Shown here one piece after another: positions 1 to 11,400 of a DNA stretch of 64,000 nucleotides. This DNA is from Sinotaia quadrata. Taxonomy: Eukaryota; Mollusca; Gastropoda; Architaenioglossa; Viviparidae. The stretch spans positions 73,671,663 to 73,735,662 of the forward strand of contig CM054179.1 of the NCBI GenBank assembly GCA_028829895.1, read 5' to 3'. The notes beneath the pieces were generated by a model. That model searched no databases, was not told the DNA's origin, and saw only the letters and a program-made list of their open reading frames with translations. The stretch's first letter is position 1; every line of letters starts with the position of its first letter. A program made the translations under genes and the position numbers.

Positions 1-356
1 ACTTGGCTTGCAAGTTGCTGTCAGAATTCGGCAGCACATACTTGTGTGAACAAACGTTTTCAGTAATGAACATGAACAAGAACAAGCTGAGATCGAATTT
101 GACCGGCAACAATCTCTGTTCGATTTTGAGGCTGGCGACTACAAAACTTGAACCAAATATTGACAAAGTTGTTAACAACATTCAGGCTCACTCTTTTCAC
201 TAATAAAGACTAAATCTATGTTAATAAGGCAAAAACGAATGTAAAGACATTATTTCATTATTTGTGTTGTCATCCATGTGCAATCTGACTTGCGGCCCTC
301 CATGCACTATCAATTGGAAATGTGGCCCTCTGGCCTAAAAAGTTTGTGCACCCCTG
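1..356 (+). mobile_element. hAT transposon, 3' end (truncated by window edge)
   Basis: The right end of a hAT DNA transposon. It holds the last 66 codons of a transposase and then a 3' UTR ending in a terminal sequence whose reverse complement starts CAGGGGTGCACAAACTT. The 8 bases after the end, ccataaat (357-364), have TA in the middle, like every other hAT target site in this window. The left end lies outside. The terminus is close to that of the element at 26314-27112, so the two belong to related families. Confidence 0.8.
3..203 (+). pseudogene. hAT transposase C-terminal fragment (hATC dimerisation domain)
   Basis: An open frame of 66 codons ending at a TAA. It contains the conserved hATC signature: GSTYLCEQTFSVMN, then a basic N-K-L-R-S-N-L stretch, then a hydrophobic helix (LCSILRLAT). 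In hAT transposases this C-terminal region mediates dimerisation and is the best-conserved part. The upstream catalytic part is outside the window, so whether the full gene is intact cannot be judged. No host function is implied. Confidence 0.8.
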
Positions 357-364
357 CCATAAAT

Positions 365-948
365 GAACATAAACTCATGACAAACAAAAAGGTACATTTC
401 AGCTTTATTTCACACTTCAGTTCCAGGTGGATTCCAAAAAGATGAATCCAGAATAAAAATCTCAATGATCCAGAGTAGACACTTAAATAATCAGAATATG
501 GTTTCAGATTAACCATGTTTCAAGAAAGCACAGGATACAACTCTGTGTTAGATAAAAATTAGTAGATCCAGGAAAACAAAACCCTGGACTGAACTCCCAA
601 AGTTATATAAATCACAGGATAAAACTTCCCATAGCTCAAGAAAACACCTGCACACATCACTTCTTTTAAGTTTCTGTGGACAATTTAACAACTAAACATA
701 AGTAATAATACAATTCTCTTCACTAATATCAAATGAGAAAGTCAACCAAACATATTAAAATGATAAATTCAAAATGTTTATGCTTAAAATATTTCTAAAT
801 TTAAAAAATACATTCTACAACTAGTACAAGTCAGAGACAAATACTCACATTAAAAAATCCCCTCAGTACAAGTGAAACTAAGGGCCCGATTTCTCAAATG
901 ATGACTTGGACATGAGAGAAGGTATGTGAAGATTCTCAAAACAAAATT
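365..948. other. intron or intergenic DNA, no gene seen
   Basis: About 580 AT-rich bases between two hAT elements. No coding frame with recognisable content and no RNA gene was seen. Confidence 0.5.
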
Positions 949-1080
949 CCTTAGGCCAGGGGTCTCAAACTTGCGGCCCGCGAGACGATATTTTGTGGCC
1001 CCCACTTGATATCAAAGTTTAATGATAGTGCGGCCCGCACGTTTTTCTCACACACCTTGGGAGTTTTATAGTTTTTGTCA

Positions 1081-1600
1081 CCTGTGGGCTACCATACCCA
1101 TTTCCTCACAAGCTGCATACAATACGCAGAGGAAAGGAAAAAACTGAAACAGGTGATTACAAACCTTGAGATACCTTACACGGAACACACAATCCTATAT
1201 CCTCCACCAAAACACCAAAAAACAATACACAAAGCACTGGAAAAATACCTGACACAAACACAATAAGCTCCATATAATAATAGTTTTTTTTAAAAAAATA
1301 ATAATAAAATTTTTTTTTTTAAAAAACGCACATAAGCAAATGCAAACCCAGACCCGAAATTCAACAGCGCTCCCCATACAACAATAGTACCAAAGGAGAG
1401 TGGCTCCGCAAAGAAGTCAAAAAAAAAAAAAATCCCCACCCCACCCGACGAGACGATCAACGCAAGTCGGCCCCTCTCGCACCCCGGACAAAGTGAAGAA
1501 TGCGAAGCCCTGGTTGAGCGCCTCCAAAGGTGAGAACATCGCTGATGAAAACCTTAAACCACACCCAACCAGGAGCAAAGAAAACGTGACAACAACAACA
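1081..1600 (+). mobile_element. 3' fragment of a non-LTR retrotransposon (LINE) nested in the hAT element
   Basis: An open stretch at 1105-1266 encodes a peptide with HFLTSCIQYAEERKKLKQV and a later Tyr-Pro-Pro-Pro segment before a TAA. This matches in pattern the C-terminal zinc-knuckle tail of the LINE at 60120-60359 ([16 protein letters not shown], then LLYPKEQ). The following A-rich and CCCC-rich stretch also resembles the 3' UTR at 60480-60640, and it ends in a short ACA-type tail near 1600. Exact boundaries are uncertain and I found no convincing target duplication. It shows that the LINE family transposed into, or was captured by, the hAT element. Confidence 0.5.
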
Positions 1601-1758
1601 TGAGAGAGTTAGACTGCTACACGCCGCAAAGTAGGAAAACGTGCTGAAAGTTAGTCACTTGAAACGTGATTGCCATCGAGTGGAGAGAAAATACATCATG
1701 TCACCCAGTGCAAATACGTTTCTTTGTTTTTGTTTTATTTTGTAACCCATCCCCAGTC

Positions 1759-3565
1759 ATGTCTTACTCAAAATCTGCTGTGAAGAGAAAGGTTGGCGAT
1801 GAGCACAGACAATTTCAGGAGAAGTGGGAGATGGACTACTTTTTTGTTGATTACAGGGACATCCCGACGTGTCTTATATGCACAGAGAAAGTTGCGGTGC
1901 ACAAGGAGTACAACATCAGACGTCATTACTCAACTAGACATGCTGAGGAGTATGCAAAATACCAGGGAGATGAGAGAGAGGACCGAGTCGCCAAACTTAA
2001 AACATGTTTACTGAGGCAACAAGCAAAGAGAGTGATGCGGCAGTCAAAGCTAGCTATGTGGTGAGTGAGATGATTGCTAAAGCAGGTAAACCATTTAAAG
2101 ATGGCGAGTTCATCAAAACGTGCATGTTACAGGTTGCAAGTATAGTCTGTCCAGAAAAGAACAGTCAGTTTAAGCCTCTCAGCCAACACAGTAGCAGAAC
2201 GCATTTCTGACCTGTCAGGTAACATTTACGATCAATTTTGTGAGAAAGCTAAACATTTCCATGCATACTCAGTCGCTCTTGATGAGAGCACCGATGTCAC
2301 TGACACTGCACAGCTCGCAATATATGTCCATGGTGTTGACGACAATTTTGAAGTGATGGAGGAGTTGCTCACAGTGATTCCAATGCATGGCCAGACCACC
2401 GCTGAAGAGATATTCCACCGGCTGTGTGATGCCATTGCAGATGCCGGCTTACAATGGAAGAGTTTTGCTGGAATAATAACTGATGGAGCGCCATCAATGA
2501 CCGGGAAGAGAAATGGAGTTGTGGCACTTGTTCAAAGAAAATTGAAAGAAGAAGGTGTAGAAGAAGCCATTTCTCTGCACTGCATTATACATCAGCAGGC
2601 CCTTTGCAGCAAATGCCTGAAGTTTGACAATGTGATGTCTGACGTTGTGAAATGCATCAACCATATCAGATCCAGGGGCTTAAAGCACCGGCAATTCCGT
2701 GCCTTTTTAGAGGAAATAGTCAGCATATGAGGATGTGCTCTACTACACCGAGGTACGTTGGCTTAGCAGGGGACAGGTCTTGAAGAGGTTTTATGAGTTG
2801 AGAGCAGAAGTGAAAACCTTCATGGAGAAGGATGGGATGGCTGTTCCTGTACTAAGTGATCCCAAATGGCTCATGGACTTAGCTTTTCTTGTTGATATCA
2901 TACAAGAGCTGAATGTACTGAACAAGAAATTACAAGGCCAGGGGCAGCTTGTCAGCGCAGCATATGACAATGTCAGAGCATTTTCCACAAAACTCATGTT
3001 ATGGAAAGCCCAGCTTTCTCAGACAAACCTCTGCCATTTCCCAGCATGTAAGGCACTCATGGATTCTGGCACACCATTCAGTGGCGAGAATTATGTTGAT
3101 GCCATTGTAAAGCTGCAGGAAGAATTTGATCACAGGTTTGCAAATTTCAAGAAACACAGAACCACCTTTCAAATATTTGCTGACCCCTTCTCCTTCGATG
3201 TGGAAGATGCCCCTCCTGTGCTTCAAATGGAGTTAATTGACATACAGTGTATTTCTGAACTCAAAGCCAAGTTCAGGGAGGTGAGTGGAAAAGCAGACAA
3301 GCTTGGACAGTTTTTGAGAGAATTGCCACTTATTTTCCCTGAACTTTCCAGGATGTTCAAGCGGACCATGTGCCTTTTTGGGAGCACCTATTTGTGTGAA
3401 AAGCTCTTCTCCACCATGAACTTTAATAAGTCAAAATTCAGGTCCAAACTTACTAATGAGCATCTTCAAGCCATACTGAGGGTCTCAGTGGCTTCCTCCC
3501 TGAAGCTAAATGTGTCTGAGCTGTGTAAGAGGAAGCGTTGCCAGGTCTCTGGCAGCAGGGAATAA
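1759..3565 (+). pseudogene. hAT transposase pseudogene, BED-finger type
   Basis: The start at 1759 (MSYSKSAVKRKVG) precedes a BED-type zinc finger: C-L-I-C at about residues 35-38, then H-Y-S-T-R-H. Downstream are the hAT catalytic signatures: DESTDVTDTAQLAIYV (about 2280), TDGAPSMTGKRNG (about 2480), HCIIHQQALCSK (about 2580), VRWLSRGQVLKRF (about 2755), and the hATC block GSTYLCEKLFSTMNFNKSKF (about 3380). The reading frame changes near 2010, 2175 and 2730, the last beside an in-frame TGA, so it is a pseudogene. The architecture is that of the hAT group that gave rise to the vertebrate ZBED5 and GTF2IRD2 domains. The hAT-Buster assignment is an inference from the target sites. Confidence 0.88.
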
Positions 3566-3640
3566 TGATGCGGCCCAGCTTCACCCAGACTACTTCCAGC
3601 GGCCCCCAGGTAAAATGAGTTTGAGACCCCTGCCTTAGGC

Positions 3641-5095
3641 AATTTGAGAGTATCAAAAGAAAGCAGGCAATCAACTTTTTATTTTGATCTACAGAAAACA
3701 ACTGACAGTCTCCTCTATTTTATATAAAATGCTTTGTAGAACATACCGGGTCATATTACCACCATCACCACATAAACTTTTTCTTTGGATGTTTCTGATG
3801 TCGTTCAAAAGCCCAAAAGCCCTCAAGAATTTCGACTGTAATCACTAAGAACATTTAGAATATTATTAAAATAGTTTATAATCGAAATAGTGTATCTTTT
3901 TGTGAAAAGTAGCCAGTTTCATTTTTGTTGTTTGGTCGGCTCATATAGTTTTTTTTGTTGTACAGTCACATATTTCTATATTAGAGACTGATTTAGGAGA
4001 ATTTATAAAAGTGAATAACTAGACAATCATTATAGGAATAATTACATGGTCAGTATAATGTCAGTTTTGGATCTTACCTGATTTTATTAGAAAATATAAG
4101 GCATTTTACAATTTCAAAATATCAGATAATGTCATTTGTGGTGGATTCAACCTTTTGACTATTGGGGCCTTCAAATTTGTTTCCTCTCTATACAAGGTTG
4201 GATGGTATCATTTCTGGTGAATATTTGTTTGAAGCACTTTGTGGTCCTAAACATATTTAAAAGAAAATGGCAGAGTCCTGCATAAATCTGTGTTGATGTT
4301 TTTTAGTTTGAAAATGTCTTTCAATGTATTTCAGCAGATTGTTTTATTGCATATTTGAATACTAGAATTCATGAACATTTTTTATTTTAAAATAAGGAAT
4401 TAAATTTACTACATTAATAGATAAGAATACTTTTATTGACAGTAATTATCAGCTGATTCTCTGTTTGTTGTGTAGTTCACAAAATATGTTATTCTTTAAA
4501 AGGTTTGCAAATTTTGACTTTTTCATTAGTCTGACCTATAACAGTAGTTGTGTTTTACACCATCTTTCATTCTGTTATAAGATTCAACTCGTACATTAGT
4601 GCACCTATAATGATGATTCATGGTCTGAAAGTTCCCAAATTATAGAATTTGAACAAAGTTTGCTTGTGCAACAGCTGCATGAGAATCTTTAATTGAGGTG
4701 ACAGTATTGACTGTGCAGTAAATGTGATCATGGATGAAGCCAATTCTAGTAAGCAATTGACCAAAAGTATTTTTGCAATTGAGCATTCACTATTATTTTT
4801 AATTAAAGTAATTTTTATGAATTAAAATTATATATTCATTTTAAAATCTAATTGCCTAAAAGAGTGAAACTTTCATGAATTTATTTATTTCCTTTTAGAG
4901 AAGGTGTGTATTGCTCAATTTAGCACTACATTGTGCCAAAGGTTAATGCACAGTGATATGTGTTGTGATTAAATTTCTTTGTGCTGTCTCACTTTGTTTG
5001 CAACAAAACATGTCATAATTATTATTTTAATAGATTTAGTATTTTTTCAACCTTCGTAATGATACATGTGGCTTTTGAATACTACACTACTCAGC
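3641..5095 (+). repeat. old unclassified interspersed repeat, copy 1 (in copy A intron)
   Basis: Patchy similarity to 13320-14470 and, at its 3' end, to about 8880-9000. Shared blocks include gaatacttttattgacagta at 4424 and 13975, a block around 4211 and 13690 (atatttgtttgaag), and a 3' part with a TGTCA or TGTCAG core followed by a T-rich stretch. No termini or coding capacity were found. It lies in the intron before the first visible eIF4G exon of copy A. Confidence 0.45.
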
Positions 5096-5109
5096 TCTTA
5101 AAAGCCATT

Positions 5110-5153
5110 ATTGATTTTTCTTCTTCCTCCTCCCTCCTCCTCCCCCCCCCCTA
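5110..5153 (+). repeat. polypyrimidine tract (CTT/CCT/C-run)
   Basis: A 40-base pure pyrimidine run ending in ten C residues, about 180 bases before the exon at 5334. It is low-complexity intronic DNA. The opposite strand is G-rich, so a non-B structure is possible but unproven. Confidence 0.6.
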
Positions 5154-5333
5154 TGAATAATGAATAATAATCTGCATAGTTTAACAAAATAAAACTATTT
5201 CTTTCTCTGACTGGCAGATGGATCGATCTTTTTTTATTATTAAAAAAAATAAAATTTTACTTGTTGGTTTTTTATTTTTCTTTTAAAAAGTCACTATTAT
5301 TGATGTTTATAAAATAATTTCTATTTTATAAAG

Positions 5334-5496
5334 AATAACTGGGTTCCCCGTAGAATGGAAAACAAGCCAACAACTATTGATCAGATCCATAAAGAAGCTG
5401 CACAAGAGCAAGTACAAAGACAGATAATGCTGAACACACCAATGCCTAAACAGGAACAGACCCATGGTGGTGGCCGTGGCAAGGGTGGTAAAGGCG
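5334..5496 (+). CDS. eIF4G: eIF4G copy A exon: NNWVPRR / TIDQIHKEA linker start
   Basis: Follows an acceptor ending ataaag and ends before GTATGT, phase 0 to 1, 54 codons plus one base. It encodes NNWVPRR and [13 protein letters not shown], hallmarks of the segment just after MIF4G in animal eIF4G, then a Gly-rich end with HGGGRGKGG. It differs from copy B (56596-56758) at only about six positions by eye. Intron sequence on its left is also shared with copy B (ataatttctgttttataaag type). Confidence 0.93.
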
Positions 5497-8400
5497 GTAT
5501 GTAGAAAATAAAACAGTTAATTTTTCCATTCTTCTTGATGCTTCTTTATTCTTTTGAATTTTGCAACTATTTTAGTTACAGACTAATCCACTGGACAGAT
5601 TTTGCTTCTCTTCTTGCCATGCATCCATTTTTTGTATTTCACATCTTGTAATTTTAAATATTTGAATATATTTTTGTTAATCATTAAGATAGACATTCAG
5701 TAACTTCGTAAGTGAATGTACCGATTGAAACATCTCCCACCCCACCCCTCTGCCCCCCAACCCCCAAAAATCTTTTTTGAAGCATGTGTTTATCATTGAT
5801 CTTGGCATGATTTAGCTGATAACATTTTTTTTTATTTTAAATATTTGCAAGTAATTTATATTGTTGCTGTTATTAAAAATCTCTTTTAATTAAAAATGCC
5901 TTTTAATTTAGTTCATTACAATGATTTATTTTCCCTCTTAGTTTACTGTGAATTTGTTTCATTTACTTATTGCTATCTGCCTTTAAATATCCAAAGTTGG
6001 CTTTCCCTCTCTCTCTCATTTACACGTTTTACTCCTGTGTATTTTTGATGACTTTATAGAGCATTTATGAAAACACTTGTATTTGTATAACTCTGTTTCA
6101 ATCTATCTAAAGGACGTGGATCCATGTCTGGTGCTGGAGAAGATGGCTGGAATACTGTCAGCACAGCTAAGGCAATGCGGACTCCAATAGATGCTTCAAA
6201 AATGAAACTTTCTCGGGTAGATTGCTTATATTTTTAATTGCTTATTATTCAGATAGGATTGCACTAGATGCTGTAGTGTCATATTGCAATTATCTTTTCT
6301 TATTGATATTTATATCATAAATATATATGATAGATACGGATATCTGACATGAGATTGGTAGAATTTTTTTTCTTTGAACCAAATACAGATATTTTGAAAA
6401 GTGTGTAAAAGCACATGAACATTATAACAAGGCAATGTAGATGACATAAACCGTCATTAAATCTTATAGTACACTAATGTGTAATGTCCCCTATTCATTA
6501 TAAATTAAGTGAAATTGGCACTTATTTTTTAGTACAAAACACTTCTGAAATAATACTTTAACTTTATGCCTCCTTAAAAATTTTACCTATTGGTTCATAT
6601 ATATTTTTTTTATAGTAGGAAATGTTATTAGTAAGTTTTTGAAATATGGTTTTATTTGAGTTGATTTGTGTGGTGGTGGTGATGGTTTAGTGTTGTTTTT
6701 GGAAGTAAATGAAATTATTCACCCCTATTTGCTAATTAAATATACAAACACACATTATTACATAAATTTCTGTGTAGGTTGCTCATCTAGATCAAAATGT
6801 TTTCTGCATTGATACAATTTTAATGTTATCCTTGATGTTTGACTGATTACTAATTCCATCTGTGCAGCCTAATCTTGATGAGACAAACATACAACTGGGT
6901 CCTGGAGGGGGTGTTCCGAAATTTTCCCAGTGGGGTCGTAGCAGCCAAGGTGGTGGTTCATGTTCCCAGAAGCAGGATAAACCACCCACGAACCGGTAAG
7001 GAACTTTATCTAAATTACCTGGTTGATCTGATTATTTGAAAACTACTTTTAACCTTTTTAATCTTATACCAATTTTATTATTTGTAGCAGTAAGTAGAAT
7101 ATGTGATCGGGATCCAGTAACTGTTTAGAAGAAGATGATAAAATAAATACTGTATATATATATACTGGATTGAACCTGATCTTTCTATGCTTTGGGACAT
7201 CATTTTAAGTTACTGTTTTTATTTTAATAGATGGGTATGGTAGCTTGAAATTTTTTTTTAATTCTTTGGACACTTGAAATTCAGTATAAGTTATTTGTGA
7301 AAGTGTACATGCATTTTAAAATATTAATATGAATTAATAATAATCTCTGACCATTGGATGTTGGATCTGGTGTATATCATATATAATTTTTGTTGCAGAT
7401 TCAATTTGCTAAATAATATGGGTGATGATGGCAGGCATCCAGTGGGTCGAAGTCCAGCTAGAGGTGACAGGAGAGATCGTGAAGGAGTTAATTATGGTCA
7501 TGGTAGACCTGGTAATCGAGGATCACAGGAGTCAGAACGAGATAGGGCTGTTGCCAGTGTTAGGTAAATCACGACTATTTAGATGGAATTATATAGTGTT
7601 ATATAGTGTTTTGTAGATATAATTAGAAGACTTGTTTTTGCAGTTTTTTCTTTCATAAATTTAAAACTGTAATGGGTTGAGTCTTTAGTACATACTTAAA
7701 GATTCACCTGCTAGGCAAGAAGATTTTCAATCTTTTTTAGGGGCTGGCTGTTCCAAGTTACCTTTAAAGCTTGTCAGTCATTGATGACTTGAAAATGTGC
7801 CAGTAGTTGAATGAGCAATTGAAATTTGGGAGAGCATTGCTAAGTTTGTAAAGGCTACACAAGAAAAGCTAGTTAGCAAGCAGATTGCAGGTCTTTGATG
7901 TTATACAATCTGTGCCAGATAGGTTGATAAACCTTTCCTTGAAAACTACCAGTCAAGCCAATTATATGCTTTCTTGCACAAGATTTGGCAAATTTGGTAA
8001 CATGTTTGTTAAAACAATTTGTCAAGAATGATGTAGTTTCAGCATAAACTTATAAACTTAGCAGATGTGAAGTTGATAATTCCCAAATCTCTCTAGCAGA
8101 AAACAAGATTAATACAGGTTTTTTAGCTTCAAGGAATTGAAGAATACAAGTGAGTTTGGATGCTTTGAGCTTAAGATGGCCTGTGGAAAAATTCTGATTG
8201 AATTTGTGAAAAAGATTTTAAATAAAAAGCCCCTTGGTTTTATGTTTTAGTTAGGAAGCTTTCTACTTTTAGTCATCACTTGTTAAAAACTCTCGTAAAT
8301 ATTTGACCAAATTTCTATGTTATTTAATGAACTTTTTCATAATTTATGATATGCCATATTGTCTAAAACCTGAATGAAGTAACCGTCACACACAAGTTTC

Positions 8401-11400
8401 ACATAATTAAAGTTTTTCAGAACTGTAAAACAAAGAACAAAAACTGTTAGATAATCCAGAGTATATCCACAAAAAGCTGGAGTTGTTAAACACTAGACAC
8501 AGGATTTCTTAAAATAATCTCTTCATTGTAAATTTGTAACCAGATTTGTTTTATATGTTGTTTTAGATGAATTTGGACTTGATTTATGATGTATTCTATG
8601 AATGCTTTGATAAAGTCCAAGTGCGGCAGCTGGTAACTTTTATTACAAAATTAATTTTTTTCAGGAAAATTATAAAATCTGCTTGATAACTACATAGTAA
8701 TTTGTAAGAGATTTTAAAAAAAATTAATTCTTAATATAATTTTGTTGAGATTCATATGTATTTATGTTGAAAATGGAGTGTGTCATGATTTTATGATGTA
8801 CCAGATGACCTGTCATTCTCATAGAGCAACTTCGTAATATTTATGTAAAATTATAATTACTCTTTCATATACAACTTTGTGTATTGATATTAAATTTGCT
8901 TATTCTGTCATAAATTGTTTGTAACAGAATTAAATGTCAGTGTTTTGTTATAACAAATTTTGTTTTTTATTGCGTACACTGATATTCCTTGAGTTTTACA
9001 ACATTAGACTCTTGAGATGTCATTGGGTTTTTCCAACCCTGTGAAACTATTATATTCCAGAATGGGACTCTCTTGAGAATCATCAATTTGAATTATGTAT
9101 TCAATTGGTTCAGAACTATTTCTTTTTGTTACAGCTTAGTTTTAGTTTCCTTACTTTTGCCTGCACAAACAGATTTAAATAGAAATAGTCCATTTCTTAA
9201 GCAGAATTCACTTCTATTTACTGGAGCTCTTGTTATCCTCTAGGAAAGATACTATAAGTTGTTTCTGATACACTTTTATGAACAGATGTCATTGATACAA
9301 AAATATTTCAACTAACGAGAGATTGTGTCTTTAGAAGGTGCAGTACACTTTCTGAGTCTAGAAATAATTTTATAGAGGTCAAAGCTTTTCATGTGAGTGG
9401 CCCAAAGGACCTTAATAAAATCATTGTGCTGTAAATAATGATGAGGTGATAATCTTTCTTTCCATATGGCATTATCATGAAACCACTGTGCATTTTTTGC
9501 TGTTTAATACATTTTAAATACAGGTAGGTTTGTAACACATCTTTATTTAACCCCCACAAACCCACACACTTTCTTTTAATAGAGTAATACATTTTAAAAA
9601 CGTATATGTTTATAGAATAGCTTTATTTGCACCAACCCCCCCCCCACAATTTTTAATAAGTATACATACATAGAGTATATGCGAAAGAACATAGCATGCA
9701 AATATAAAAATCTCAGCATTGAAATAAGTAACTAAGAATATATTTAATTCCATATCTTATCCTGTCTTTAACAGAAAGTATTTAATTTGCAGAAGTTTAC
9801 AGCCTACCGGTAGTGGCTCATCAAATCCATCTTCCAAAAATGCAAACAGAGATAATAGTTGTAATAGAGAAAGGCCAGTCAGGAGTGCCGGTGGACCAGA
9901 TGCTTTGAAAATGTCTTCAGATCAGATTGATACAAAAATCAAAGCTATTGTAGAAGAATATCTTCATGTATTAGATGTGAAAGTAAGTCATTCTATTGTG
10001 GAAGAATATCTTCACATATTTAACCTGCAAGTGAGCTTTAGATTTTGGAAATAGCTGTCTGAACTGACATTTCCTAACTGTAAACATTTCTCTTGAAAAC
10101 TTATTTATTTCATCTGTAGTGAATGTACATTAATTTTGACTCCTAATTTATTTTTTATTTAGAGGAGGTCATTTCAGAAAGGATTAGTAAAGTATAAATA
10201 AATTAAAGTGACCTTTTATTGTACTGTGTTAACAGTGTTTGTATATAATTATCTTAATACATTTTTGTTCATGCAGGAAGCTACAGATTGCGTGGCTGAG
10301 TGGCAAAATTTGGATCTAAGTACATTTGTGGGCACGGTAATGAATCTGGTCTTAGAACGTTCTTCTCAAGCACGACTTCACATTGGGGAATTTTTGTTTC
10401 ACCTGGTTAAAAGTAAAATCCTTGATATGAAGTCTCTCCTGAATGGGTATGTTAATGGGTTTTTTTAAAGTTTAAATTGCAGGTCATGAATATTACATAT
10501 TTTTCTTTTCTTTTTAAGTTCACATAGAATGTTTTTTCTTTCATTTATATCTTTTGTTCTTTTAGTATTTGTAAACAAACTCAAATATAAAGCTCTTGTT
10601 GAAAGTATTTGTGAAACCTTGAGGGGGTCCCATTACTACTAGCAAAAAATGGAAAATTTATTTTTGAACTCATAGTCTTCAAAATTTTCACATGTATAAA
10701 TTTTGCTTTGCTCTTTTCATGTGTAATTTTTATTTGCAGGAAGAATTGCACCATTGAAAGATTTGTTTAAAATTTTAATATGCAACATAACAGAAAAATT
10801 AATTTTCATTCTTTAAAAAGTTCTTTTTTAAAAATATTATTTGACCCATTGAAAAATTTGTTTAAAATTTTAATATGCTACATTACAAAAAAATTAATTT
10901 TCATTCTTACTTTATGATTTTGACTAGTAAAACGTTGTGCTTTTTCTTTTGTGTTTGGCAAAGGTAGTTACTACTATCCGTACACAATAATCAGTTTATT
11001 TAAATAATATTTAAAATCAGAAATGATGAACATCTTGCTTTGATTTACTTATATCTCAATTAGAAGCTAAAGGTTTAAATTAGAAACATTGTTAATTTGT
11101 TCGGGTGACACATAAATATACCCTCACATCCGTGCATATATATATAAGCTTACAGTATTTAAATAGTAAAGAGCTTAAAAATAATTTTAAAACAAACTGT
11201 TGTACTTCTTGTCAAAAGTATTTATGCTTAAAATTGTAACTTTGTACTCAATTCCTATAGTACCCCTATAAAATTGCTGAAAGGATTTTGTTAAAAAGTG
11301 TAGATTATTGTTTTGAAGAGTGTCATGCACAGATGTATGTTAATGGGAACCCAGTCTATTGTTGTGGTTGCTTCACTGTGGGAATCTTTTGATATTTTTC

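Larger units (their letters stand above)
957..3632 (+). mobile_element. full-length hAT transposon with terminal inverted repeats and 8-bp target duplication
   Basis: A 2.68 kb element bounded by inverted ends CAGGGGTCTCAAACTTGCGG on the left and the complement of CAGGGGTCTCAAACTCATTT on the right. It is flanked by a perfect 8-bp duplication, ccttaggc, at 949-956 and 3633-3640. The target has TA at its centre. Inside are a BED-type zinc finger and hAT transposase relics (1759-3565) and a piece of a non-LTR retrotransposon (about 1081-1600) between the left end and the transposase start. The frame is broken several times, so the element is no longer autonomous. Confidence 0.93.
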
